Below, piece after piece: positions 8,321 to 16,767 of a DNA stretch of 64,000 bases. The stretch spans positions 2,808,001 through 2,872,000 of the forward strand of contig NZ_CP020330.1 of assembly GCF_002043005.1 (NCBI RefSeq), in the 5' to 3' direction. This DNA is from Martelella mediterranea DSM 17316. Its GTDB lineage: Bacteria; Pseudomonadota; Alphaproteobacteria; Rhizobiales; Rhizobiaceae. Position 1 is the first letter of the stretch; the number at the start of each line of letters is the position of its first letter. The notes under the pieces were generated by a model. It was not told the origin of the DNA. It saw nothing but the letters and a program-made list of their open reading frames with translations, and made no database searches. The translations under genes were made by a program, and so were the position numbers.

Positions 8321-9115
8321 TCATCCGACGATAATGACCTCCTTCACGCCCTTCCCATTCCCCTCCGAGATTGAATAGGTGCAGTCGACCTCCTCGATGT
8401 CGAACCGTGAGAAGGTTTCGAAGACGCCTTGAACGGCGTTCAAGGACAGTATGAAGGTGCCTTGAAGGCCGGCTAAAGCCTCCGCCATCGCCTCGAAATC
8501 CTTGCCGCCGAAGACGTCCGCGCCATAGTCGGCCTCGTTTCCCCAATAGGGCGGATCGAGATAGAACAGCATGCCCGGCCGGTCATAGCGGCGGATGAAG
8601 TCCTGCCAGGGCAGGCATTCGATGACGACGCCGGCGAGGCGTTCGTGGATGTCCTCCAGCGTCGAGGCGAGCTTGACCAGGTTGAAGCGGGCGCCGGTGG
8701 TCTTGCTGACCCCAAAATTCCGGCCGGCGACCTTGCCGCCGAAGGCGAGACGCTGGAGATAGAGGAAGCGGGCGGCGCGTTCGAGATCGGTCAGCGTCGT
8801 TGGATCGGTCTTCATCAGCCGCTCGAATTCCCGCCTTCCGGAGATCTGGAAGCGGAGCGTATCCATGAACTGCGGAAAGTGCCGCTGCAGGATGCGGAAG
8901 AAGTTGGCGACGTCGCCGCTGATATCGTTGATGACCTCCGTCCTCGGCTGGCGATCGCGGCGCAGGAACACGCCGCCCATGCCGACGAAGGGCTCGGCAT
9001 AGCCGTCATGCGGGGTCGCGTTGATCCTGGCGATCACGGTCTTCGACAGGATGCGCTTGCCGCCGATATAGCCGGCTGCGGGAACGGTCGGAGCGACCGG
9101 GCGCTGATTTACCAT
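8321..9115 (-). CDS. Phage-type DNA adenine methyltransferase (D12 class)
   Basis: N6-adenine methyltransferase using S-adenosylmethionine. 264 residues, about the usual size for Dam/D12 enzymes. Visible motifs: the N-terminal YIGGKR loop, the SAM-binding EPFVGMGGVF around residues 40-50, and the catalytic DPPYWG in the second half, with the FILSLNA strand after it. An AGGA ribosome-binding site precedes ATG 9115. GC-rich, unlike the adjacent 6670-8214 gene, so the two may have arrived separately. Enzymes of this form are frequent in Mu-like alphaproteobacterial prophages, where a small Com regulator lies just upstream; only a degenerate possible trace of that is seen here. No adenine-specific restriction partner is visible. 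Confidence 0.9.
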   Translation of the reverse strand: MVNQRPVAPTVPAAGYIGGKRILSKTVIARINATPHDGYAEPFVGMGGVFLRRDRQPRTEVINDISGDVANFFRILQRHFPQFMDTLRFQISGRREFERLMKTDPTTLTDLERAARFLYLQRLAFGGKVAGRNFGVSKTTGARFNLVKLASTLEDIHERLAGVVIECLPWQDFIRRYDRPGMLFYLDPPYWGNEADYGADVFGGKDFEAMAEALAGLQGTFILSLNAVQGVFETFSRFDIEEVDCTYSISEGNGKGVKEVIIVG

Positions 9116-9471
9116 TTCAAATATCCTACGAATCGCTCACAACGCGCAGGCCCTTCGGGGTGCGGGTGTGGCGGTTATCGTAATGTGCTGCCCGGCGGGT
9201 CCTTGACGCCAATCTTTGGCCCGTCGCGCCTTGGCCTCGTCGGCTGACGATGTCGCGGTTTTGACCTTTAGACAGCATGGGGCGTAGAGCGCCATGCCCA
9301 TGGCGTCGGGCACGATTTTCAAAAGGCCTTTCAGTTGATAGTGAAGGCCGGGATATAGCTGCCGTCAGATCATCCGCGGCGGATACTGGCACCATCCCAA
9401 CAAGGGCTCGATTTGTCCCGCGCTGCCTATTCCCGTGGCGGATGAAACCGGGAGGAACGGCGGCGAATTTG
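9116..9471 (-). pseudogene. Gene-poor stretch upstream of the adenine methylase; possible degenerate com-like remnant
   Basis: No intact gene is supported in these 356 bp. On the minus strand, around 9180-9230, one frame reads PKIGVKDPPGSTLR, which resembles the zinc-knuckle core of Mu Com-type proteins (roughly KIEVKCPRCGT) with both cysteines lost. A second minus-strand frame stays open from about 9358 to 9137 and ends 21 bp before the methylase ATG. Com lies upstream of methylase genes in several phages, so a decayed com is plausible but weak. The palindromic core CATCCGCGGCGGAT at 9371-9384 also occurs at 6409-6422. Confidence 0.2.
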
Positions 9472-12201
9472 TTATAAGTCTCCACCTTCGCCAGGCGTTT
9501 CGGCCTTGTCTGACATCCTGTTCCAGCGCTGGTTCATGGCGCGGTCGAGCCAGCCGAGGCCGGCCAGCGCCAGGCCGAGGCCGATGAAGGATACGACGCG
9601 CAGGAGCCCTTCGAGGCCGGAAATATCCACCAGGAAGACCTTCGCGATTGTCAGGCCGGTCGCGGCCATGGCGACCTTGCGCAGGGCATGGGAATGGCGG
9701 GAAAAGCTGATCAACAGAAGAACCGCGCAGATGATCACCAGCGCGATCGTGTAGCTGTAGAGTTCCGGCTGGGTGACGCCCGGGACCGAAAGGTCGTTGC
9801 CGCGCCAGAACCGCCGGATTTCGCAGGCGACATAGAAGCCTGCAAGCAGGCTCGAGACGCAGGTGAAGGCAATCCGCAATCGCCGGCCGAGCGTGTCGAT
9901 CTTCCAGGCGCCGATCGCCAGCACGGCCGCGAGCGGCAGGTAGCTGAGCGCCAGGCTGTCGAAGATCGCCGGCCCCGCTACCGGGTTGAGGCGGAACAGA
10001 ACCGGATTGGTGACTGTGAGCGGCACGGCAATCAGGGCGGTGGCGACAAGGCCGAACAGCACGGCAAGAGCCGCCCGGAAAATCCGCAGCCACCTGCCGG
10101 TCGTCGGCAGGCGGTTGATCTGGGCGAGCATGGCGATCGCCATCACCGCGGCGAGCAGCCCCGGTTCGTCCGGCACCAGCCGTTGCAGCAATGCACAGGC
10201 GAAGACGGCTGCAATCGTCCATGTGGCGGTCTCGATCGCCGCCTGCACGGATAGCCGCGCGCGGGAAACGGTCAGCCGCCACCCGACATATAGCAAGGCC
10301 AGCGTGCCGCCATAGGCCTCGATGAAGGCCAGCCATGGGGTGGTGCTGCGCACCGCCCAGAAAAAGCCGGGGCTCGCGATCAGGCGGAAGGCGATGATGG
10401 CGAGCGCCACCTTGGTGAAGATGCCGATGAGCGCAAGATCGAAACGCCGGTCGAGCCAGATGGTGAGGATCACGACCACGCCGAGCGCCAGCGTCAGCGC
10501 CGTCTGGGTCAGCACCACGAACAGCGCCAGCGCCAGCATCGACAGCGCGGCGATTGCGAAGAGCGCCGCGCGAAGCTGTCGCTGGTTGGCATCGCCGCTC
10601 CGCAAGGTTCGATCCGTCAGCACGGTCATGACCGCCGCGATCGCGAGAATGTGGAGGCTCCAGAGATAATCCCCGAAGGCGGCCGCCGGCGACCAGAGAA
10701 ACTGGAAGATGAAGGCGCTCGCCGGCGCAAAGGTCGCGGCCCCCAGGGCAAAACCTAACGCCGCGCGGGCATCATCCGCGGACCGGGGCATCCGCCAGAA
10801 GGCCATGATCGATGCAACTGCCGAGAGGACGAGGGCCAGTGTTATGAAGGAGGTCGCGGGTGTCGTCGCAGCTTCCCGCATTGCGAGGAACTGAGCGAAA
10901 AGCGGACCGTATTCGACCGCTTGCAGCGCAAGCACGGCCAGAAACGCGGCGGTGGGCAGGAGCGGGATGTCTTTCAGCGCCTCGGCGCGGTGCATCCATA
11001 TCAGCGTCGCGCCAAGGACGAGGGCGACGAGCAGGAAGGCGACAGTCGCCTCTGTCGCGGACGGCGCTTCGAGAGACAGGTAAATGCCGGCCGCGCTGAC
11101 GAACAGCGTCATCGCCGCGACAACCCGGGTCGGGAAATCCGCGCGCGGGCGAAGGCCGGCAAGCGTCGCCAGAACCGTCTGGCCGGCATGCGTCGGCACG
11201 AAGCTTTGAACGGGGATGGTGACGGACGCCAGCCAGGAAAGCGCGAGAAACGCCGTATAATGGATCAGGCCGCCGGTCGCGACATAGAGCAGCGTGGCCG
11301 CGCTTGAGGTCGCGATCAGCACCACGGCGGAGACCCAGGCCCAGCGCTTGACGCTGTCGACGGCAAGGCCGGCAATGGCGATGAAGGCGAAATAGTAGAA
11401 GAACAGCCAGCCGCTCTCGGATTCGCCGCCGACAAGAAAGGGCGCGGCTGTGGCGCCGATAATGCCGACGGCGCTCAGCACCGAGCCATAAAGCCAGCCG
11501 AGCGCCACCGCCAGTATGCTGACCAGAACCAGCCCGGCGAGCGTGGTTTCGGGGGAAACGAGGCCGTAGAGAAGACGGGCGGCGAGCACGGCGGAAAAGA
11601 GCGTCACCAGTCCCGCCCCGGCGAAGACCGAGGGGAGGGCTGCCGTGGAGGCCGTCCGCTCGTCGCCGTAGCGGCGGCGGATCGCCTCGCCGACGGCGAT
11701 CATCAAGGCGCCCAGCGCCAGCGCGCCGACCACGCGCCAGACCGGCGTCAGCAACCCGTTTTCGACGCCATACTGAACCATGAATACACCACCCAGCGCC
11801 AGCGAAAGCGCCGCCAGAGCGATCGTCCAGTTTTGACGAAGCCACTGTGTGAACTGCCGCATGACCTCGCCGGTAAAGACAAAGGCGCGCGGCGGCCCCT
11901 TGACGGCGCTGGATGATTTTTCTGCTTCGGCCGGCGGCGCACCTTCCGGCGGCGCGACGGTTTCGACTGCGGGCGGCTCCACGCTTTCGACCGGTTTTCC
12001 GGTTGGCGTTTTTTCCGTGCCGTCTGCGACGGCGGCAAGGTTTTGTTCCGCATCGCCCTGCGCCTGGCGCTCCAGTAGTTCCAGCCGTTGGTGGGTTCGC
12101 TGCTGCTGATCCTCCAGTTTCTTGAGACGGCTCCTCACCCTGGAATGCGACATGGCGAACGCCACGAGGAGGATCACAAGAAGCCAGAAAACCGAAGTCA
12201 T
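9472..12201 (-). CDS. DUF2339 multi-spanning membrane protein
   Basis: 909 residues from the ATG at 12201 (MTSVFWLLVILLVAFAM); an upstream in-frame start would add 16 residues but has no better ribosome-binding site. Residues 1-20 form a membrane anchor, followed by a short coiled coil (RSRLKKLEDQQQRTHQRLELL), a Pro/Glu/Ala-rich linker (~50-100), and then more than twenty closely spaced hydrophobic helices to the C-terminus. This layout is typical of DUF2339 (predicted membrane protein) in proteobacteria. The function is unknown. It is GC-rich and host-like and marks the right end of the accessory islet. It is transcribed alone; the next upstream minus-strand gene starts 276 bp away. Confidence 0.85.
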   Translation of the reverse strand: MTSVFWLLVILLVAFAMSHSRVRSRLKKLEDQQQRTHQRLELLERQAQGDAEQNLAAVADGTEKTPTGKPVESVEPPAVETVAPPEGAPPAEAEKSSSAVKGPPRAFVFTGEVMRQFTQWLRQNWTIALAALSLALGGVFMVQYGVENGLLTPVWRVVGALALGALMIAVGEAIRRRYGDERTASTAALPSVFAGAGLVTLFSAVLAARLLYGLVSPETTLAGLVLVSILAVALGWLYGSVLSAVGIIGATAAPFLVGGESESGWLFFYYFAFIAIAGLAVDSVKRWAWVSAVVLIATSSAATLLYVATGGLIHYTAFLALSWLASVTIPVQSFVPTHAGQTVLATLAGLRPRADFPTRVVAAMTLFVSAAGIYLSLEAPSATEATVAFLLVALVLGATLIWMHRAEALKDIPLLPTAAFLAVLALQAVEYGPLFAQFLAMREAATTPATSFITLALVLSAVASIMAFWRMPRSADDARAALGFALGAATFAPASAFIFQFLWSPAAAFGDYLWSLHILAIAAVMTVLTDRTLRSGDANQRQLRAALFAIAALSMLALALFVVLTQTALTLALGVVVILTIWLDRRFDLALIGIFTKVALAIIAFRLIASPGFFWAVRSTTPWLAFIEAYGGTLALLYVGWRLTVSRARLSVQAAIETATWTIAAVFACALLQRLVPDEPGLLAAVMAIAMLAQINRLPTTGRWLRIFRAALAVLFGLVATALIAVPLTVTNPVLFRLNPVAGPAIFDSLALSYLPLAAVLAIGAWKIDTLGRRLRIAFTCVSSLLAGFYVACEIRRFWRGNDLSVPGVTQPELYSYTIALVIICAVLLLISFSRHSHALRKVAMAATGLTIAKVFLVDISGLEGLLRVVSFIGLGLALAGLGWLDRAMNQRWNRMSDKAETPGEGGDL

Positions 12202-12477
12202 ATCAAAATATTCCACTTGCAGCACAATGCGACAGTTTAACGGAGGCAACTGTTACCGTGCGCAGAACACGTTGTCGACTGGCCACAAAACCGCCTGACG
12301 GTCGTCTTCTGTTTCCAGTGTCTCATGCCGTCGAGCGGCAGAACGGCCAGCCATGCAAGACGCGTAGTTTCACTAACGAAGCCACCGATCGCAGCGGACG
12401 CTTCATGCTGGTCGAGCCGGAAGGCCCGCCGGGCAGGATTGCGCCGGTCCGCGCGCCTTCGCCTTTCCGCCAGGCTA

Positions 12478-13026
12478 TCACGACGGCGCGCCGTGCAGGT
12501 CGAGGTGGAGGCGCTCGGCGATGACGTCGCCGAACATATAGGGCCCGATGGTCCAGACCGCGGCCCACAACAGGCCGCCGACGATGTTGGCGGCGAGGAA
12601 GGACGGCCAGCGCATGCCCATCGAGCCCGCCGCGATTCCGTTCAATTGCCGCAGGATGACGACGAAGCGGGCGCCGACCACCACCCATGCGCCGCGTTTT
12701 TCATAGAGTCCCTCGATCCATTTCTGACGGTCTTCCGTCATGCCGACGTAACGTCCGTAGCGCGAGATCACCGCCCGGCCGCCAAACCGGCCGATCAGAT
12801 AGCCCGTGCTGTCTCCCATTACGGCCGCGCAGACAACGACGAAGAATATGCCCACGATCGATAGCTGTCCGTCTGCCGCCAGCAACGAGGCGCCGATCAA
12901 CGCGCTTTCGCCCGGCATCGGCGCGCCGAGCGATTCGAGATAGATGATGATGAAGAGCGCGAGCAGCCCGTAGTGGTGGAGGTAAGGTTCGATGAAGGTG
13001 ATCGAGTCTTTGATGAAATGCGCCAT
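12478..13026 (-). CDS. DedA/SNARE-associated family membrane protein
   Basis: 182 residues. Shows the DedA signature: the re-entrant N-terminal segment with YLESLGAPMPGESALIGA, the central GDSTGYLIGR, and ARFVVILRQLNGIAAGSMGM, followed by C-terminal transmembrane helices. DedA proteins act in the inner membrane; some are undecaprenyl-phosphate or lipid flippases needed for envelope homeostasis. ATG 13026 is chosen because it starts directly before the first conserved helix; longer in-frame extensions read through non-conserved basic sequence. It is divergent from the polysaccharide operon, which could draw on undecaprenyl carriers, but a functional link is not shown. Confidence 0.88.
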   Translation of the reverse strand: MAHFIKDSITFIEPYLHHYGLLALFIIIYLESLGAPMPGESALIGASLLAADGQLSIVGIFFVVVCAAVMGDSTGYLIGRFGGRAVISRYGRYVGMTEDRQKWIEGLYEKRGAWVVVGARFVVILRQLNGIAAGSMGMRWPSFLAANIVGGLLWAAVWTIGPYMFGDVIAERLHLDLHGAPS

Positions 13027-13216
13027 GGGACCTGCTTGCTTGAGACGCCGGCATGTACTTGACGGCCGGTTTGGTTGTCCTTTGGTTGCTCGTGGCTCAC
13101 CTTGCCCGATTTTCGTCCACGACGCCACAACCCTGTTTCGCCTGCGAGACCCACGGTCTGGCGCAAACTTCTGCCGGCTTCCGATCTGGTGGCGATTTCC
13201 GACGCGCAAAGCGGAA

Positions 13217-13234
13217 GGTTAACAAAAAGTAACC
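13217..13234 (+). promoter_or_regulatory. Inverted repeat upstream of wecB, resembling a CtrA-type site
   Basis: GGTTAACAAAAAGTAACC contains five-base arms GGTTA/TAACC and the pattern TTAA-N7-TAAC, one step from the CtrA consensus TTAA-N7-TTAA of alphaproteobacteria. It lies about 85 bp before the wecB start in the 291-bp intergenic region between dedA and wecB, so it could act on either gene. The match is imperfect. Confidence 0.3.
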
Positions 13235-13317
13235 CGCACAAAAGACACGTTTCCCCAATAGCAGGGTCTCCCAATCCGGGCTCACCGGAAGCATCTGTTT
13301 TGGATCGGAGTAAGAAT

Positions 13318-14517
13318 TTGACCAGGATTCTCTGTGTTTTCGGCACCCGCCCTGAGGCCATAAAGATGGCCCCGGTGGTCAATGCTCTGAGGTGTGATAG
13401 CGCTATCACAACTGAGGTTTGTGTTACCGGCCAGCATCGCAGCATGCTTGATCAGGTGCTGTCGCTTTTCGCAATCAAGCCGGATTTCGATCTTGCGGTC
13501 ATGGCGCCCAACCAGGGGCTGAATGCGCTCAGCGCGAAGATGATCGCCGGTCTCGACCAGGTATTCGAAGAGGCGCGGCCTGATGTCGTCCTGGTTCACG
13601 GCGATACCACCACGGCAATGGCGGCGGGCATTGCCGCCTTCCACCGCGGCATTGCCATCGGGCATGTCGAGGCGGGGCTGAGAACCTATGATCTTTCGAA
13701 GCCCTGGCCCGAAGAAATGAACCGGCGGCTCGTCGATGTCGTCTCGGCCTACCATTTCGCGCCGACGCTTTCGAGCGCGCGCAATCTCGCGGGCGAGCAT
13801 CTTCAGGGCAGGGTCGTCGTCACCGGCAATACGGTGATCGACGCGCTGACGGAGGTTGCGGCCCGCATTCGCGGCGACGCGGCCCTCGGGGCCCGGCTGG
13901 ACGCCGATTTTCCGTTTCTGGATTCCGAGCTGAAGACCCTGCTGGTCACCGGGCATCGTCGCGAGAGTTTCGGCGGCGGTTTCATCAATATCTGCAAGGC
14001 GTTGCGCGAACTTGCACGGCGCGAGGATCTGCAGATCGTCTATCCCGTGCATCTGAACCCCAATGTCGCGGGGCCGGTCCAGGATATGCTGGGCGGGCTG
14101 AACAACGTGCATCTGATCGCGCCGCAGGCCTATCTCGAATTCGTCTATCTGATGGAACGATGCCATATCATCCTGACCGATTCGGGCGGCGTGCAGGAAG
14201 AGGCGCCTTCGCTTGGAAAACCCGTCCTGGTGATGCGCGATGTCACCGAGCGACCGGAGGCGGTTGCGGCCGGCACGGTGAAACTGGTTGGAACCGACAC
14301 CGCGAGAATCATGCGCGAGGTCGTGCACCTTCTGGACGATCCCCGAGCCCATGCGCTCCAATCCGCCGCGATCAATCCCTATGGCGACGGCAAGGCCGCG
14401 CAGCGCATCGTCGATACGCTTGCCGGACGCGCCGTCATTCCCTTCGCAGCGGAGGCTGCCCCGCATGCCCGCCCGCGCCACCTGCGCGCTGTTTCCTTGA
14501 GGACTGCCACGAAATGA
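13318..14517 (+). CDS. wecB: UDP-N-acetylglucosamine 2-epimerase (non-hydrolysing)
   Basis: Interconverts UDP-GlcNAc and UDP-ManNAc in the cytoplasm. The TTG at 13318 is taken as start: a GGAG ribosome-binding site ends seven bases earlier, and it sits immediately before the conserved ILCVFGTRPEAIKMAPV. The only upstream in-frame ATG (13075) would add 81 non-conserved residues. The resulting 399 residues match the family length. Conserved segments include VHGDTTTAMA, GHVEAGLRT, WPEEMNRR, VTGHRRESFGGG and the DSGGVQEEAP UDP-binding segment. The stop overlaps the next ATG by four bases, the head of a coupled four-gene operon. In E. coli WecB is needed for the phage N4 receptor glycan, so a dedicated wecB here suggests the polymer is built from a ManNAc-derived sugar. 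Confidence 0.93.
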   Translation: MTRILCVFGTRPEAIKMAPVVNALRCDSAITTEVCVTGQHRSMLDQVLSLFAIKPDFDLAVMAPNQGLNALSAKMIAGLDQVFEEARPDVVLVHGDTTTAMAAGIAAFHRGIAIGHVEAGLRTYDLSKPWPEEMNRRLVDVVSAYHFAPTLSSARNLAGEHLQGRVVVTGNTVIDALTEVAARIRGDAALGARLDADFPFLDSELKTLLVTGHRRESFGGGFINICKALRELARREDLQIVYPVHLNPNVAGPVQDMLGGLNNVHLIAPQAYLEFVYLMERCHIILTDSGGVQEEAPSLGKPVLVMRDVTERPEAVAAGTVKLVGTDTARIMREVVHLLDDPRAHALQSAAINPYGDGKAAQRIVDTLAGRAVIPFAAEAAPHARPRHLRAVSLRTATK

Positions 14518-16757
14518 AGAACACCAAAACCGCCCTGTCCAGGAACGCCGTGATCGCCACCCTTCTTGCGGGCACGGTGGCGCCAGTCCTGCTGGTTCCG
14601 CAGGAGAGCCATGCCGGCGCCATCGCCGATACGCTTGCGGCGGGGACCAAGGATCGGGTGATCACCCGCAAGGTCACGCTGGAGGAACTCGGCATCGGCA
14701 CGCCGCTGGCGCTTGGATCGACCGGGGCCGAACGCGATATCTATATTCCCGTTCCGGCGGGCGTCGAGCTCATCGACCCCACGCTTAATTTCGAAGGCCG
14801 TTACCTGCGGGCGGATGGCGGACAGACCACCTATACGCTGTCGGTTGACGATCGCATGCTGCTTGCGCGCTCGCCGACGGATGACGGCGGCGCGACCGAT
14901 ACCAGCATCGGCATCGATGGCGCGGCCCGCGACAACGGCTTCGTGCATCTGAAGGTGAACTGGTCCTCCGCCACCGGGCAATATTATTGCGACGATGCGC
15001 GACCGATCGGCAACATGCTCGAGATCGAGCCCGACACCTATCTGGAATATGGCTATGCCGCCTCCGCGGTGAAGGATATCAGCACGGCATGGTCGGCGCT
15101 TCCCACAGAGGTGACGCTGCTGGTTTCGGGTAGCCGCCTCGACAAGAGCAGCTATGATGCCGCATGGCGCATCGGAACCGCGCTGCAGCGCGACGGCAAG
15201 ACCGTCAGGACCATCGCCCTGCCGAAGGTGGGCGACCAGATACAAACCGCCGCGCTGACGGTGCCGCCATCGCTTGCCGGCATTCCGGCGTTCAAGAGCC
15301 TAGCGGGCGGCGGTGAGGTGCAGATCGCCAGCGAAGCCGAGATCGGCGCGCTGATGCTGCTCGACGCCCCGCAATTCAGCGCCGATATCGCCGTTGCCGA
15401 CGGCGCGATGGCTGAGCAGTTGAAAGCCGCGCTCGATGCCGTTTCGGCGGAAATCGTCGCCGCCGATGGCGCCGCTTCCGCTGCTGTCGCGACCATCCGG
15501 CAGGATTTCAACGCGCTTGGCCAACCCGTCGGCTCGCAAACCGTCGGGCTGCGCACGCTTTCGGGCCGGCCGGTCATCGCGGTTGCGCCGGATGCGGCCA
15601 ATGCCGCGGTCGGCCTGTTCGATACGTTGTGGCGTCAGTCGGCGGTGTCGGGAGATCTTACGCTTGCCGCTGCGGCGATGCCGCCGGGTGAGGGCGACGC
15701 CATTGCGCTTGGTGCGCTCGGTAAGGCGCCGAGCCGGCTCGACGTCGTGGCAAGGGGCGACTGGTCGACGCAATTCGACCTCGGCACGGCTGCGCCCGGA
15801 AAGGTGCCGAGCCGCCTCGACCTCAACGTCTCGGCGGCCCCCGGCGCAACCGCGACGCTGCCGGTCGCTTCGGTTTCGATCAACGGCTATCTGCTGGGGG
15901 CCAAACAGTTGAAGGCCGACGGCACGCCCGAACAGATTTCAGTCGCCATACCCGCCTATACCCTGCTGCCGCGCAATGTCATCAACGTCGAATTCCAGCG
16001 CCAGCCCGCGAGTGATCAGTGTCGCGAAGTTCCGCAGGCCTATCCCGCCGCGGTGCTGCCGGATAGCCGCGTCGTGTTCAAGGACGCGCCTGCCGCCGAT
16101 GGCTTCACCACGCTTGTGGCGAAGCTGGCGGGCGACACAGAGGTGGCCGTGCCGGCGGCTTGGCTCAACGATGCGCTGGAGACGCTGCCGACGGTGATGA
16201 GCGTGGCCGATGCCGCGGGCATCGCGCCGGCGCGCGCCGAATTCGCGGTCGTCGATACGGCCACGGCGCCGGTGCCGGACAAGCCCTTCCTGTTCTTCGA
16301 TATCGCGCCTGAAAAGGGCGCGGATCGCGTCAGCGTCACGGGCGACAAGATCACGATCGACTCCGCGCGCGGCGAGCGGCTTTTCGATGCCGCCGGGCTT
16401 TCGGACGTTTCGGTAGCCGAGGCCGAGCTCGACCAGAGCCAGCCGGGCCTTTACTACCGCACGGTCGGCGCCGGGGCCGATCTTGGCAAGCCGTTCAGCT
16501 TCGGCCAGGGCGATGTCGCCATCATCGGCGAAAGCGGTGTTCTGACGGCGCTGAATGCCAGCGGCAACACGGTCTATGCCGCCTCCGGTGCGCCGCTCGA
16601 CGAAAGCAACGGGTCGACGCTGCGTCTGATCACGAGCCCGAAATTCTGGCTGGAGCAGGCGCCGTGGGCGCTCACCACGCTGATCATCGGCGGTTTCCTC
16701 CTTCTTCTCCTCCTGGCCGGTCTCGCGCGCCGCAGGAACCGGGACAAGCGGGACTAG
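14514..16757 (+). CDS. BcsB-like periplasmic polysaccharide synthase subunit
   Basis: 747 residues; ATG 14514 overlaps the wecB stop (ATGA). The N-terminus is a signal peptide (basic start, hydrophobic core, SHA-GA cleavage region near residue 34). The long periplasmic part has the carbohydrate-binding/flavodoxin-like alternating layout of cellulose synthase subunit B, with pieces such as YIPVPAGVELIDPTLNFEG and the extended RNVINVEFQ. A single C-terminal transmembrane helix (about residues 715-737) is followed by RRRNRDKRD in the cytoplasm. BcsB anchors next to the membrane synthase and guides the nascent chain through the periplasm. Here it is placed between the sugar-nucleotide epimerase and the NfrB-like synthase, so it probably serves that synthase rather than cellulose synthase; no bcsA, bcsZ or bcsC is present. 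Confidence 0.8.
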   Translation: MKNTKTALSRNAVIATLLAGTVAPVLLVPQESHAGAIADTLAAGTKDRVITRKVTLEELGIGTPLALGSTGAERDIYIPVPAGVELIDPTLNFEGRYLRADGGQTTYTLSVDDRMLLARSPTDDGGATDTSIGIDGAARDNGFVHLKVNWSSATGQYYCDDARPIGNMLEIEPDTYLEYGYAASAVKDISTAWSALPTEVTLLVSGSRLDKSSYDAAWRIGTALQRDGKTVRTIALPKVGDQIQTAALTVPPSLAGIPAFKSLAGGGEVQIASEAEIGALMLLDAPQFSADIAVADGAMAEQLKAALDAVSAEIVAADGAASAAVATIRQDFNALGQPVGSQTVGLRTLSGRPVIAVAPDAANAAVGLFDTLWRQSAVSGDLTLAAAAMPPGEGDAIALGALGKAPSRLDVVARGDWSTQFDLGTAAPGKVPSRLDLNVSAAPGATATLPVASVSINGYLLGAKQLKADGTPEQISVAIPAYTLLPRNVINVEFQRQPASDQCREVPQAYPAAVLPDSRVVFKDAPAADGFTTLVAKLAGDTEVAVPAAWLNDALETLPTVMSVADAAGIAPARAEFAVVDTATAPVPDKPFLFFDIAPEKGADRVSVTGDKITIDSARGERLFDAAGLSDVSVAEAELDQSQPGLYYRTVGAGADLGKPFSFGQGDVAIIGESGVLTALNASGNTVYAASGAPLDESNGSTLRLITSPKFWLEQAPWALTTLIIGGFLLLLLLAGLARRRNRDKRD

Positions 16758-16767
16758 GCCGACAATC

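Noticed and set aside
338..9115. Classical type II restriction-modification locus
   Set aside because: Methylases are present but no neighbouring gene shows a recognisable restriction endonuclease motif or the usual endonuclease size and position.
14514..16757. Cellulose synthase operon
   Set aside because: The BcsB-like gene stands with NfrB/NfrA/WecB-type genes; no bcsA, bcsZ or bcsC is present.
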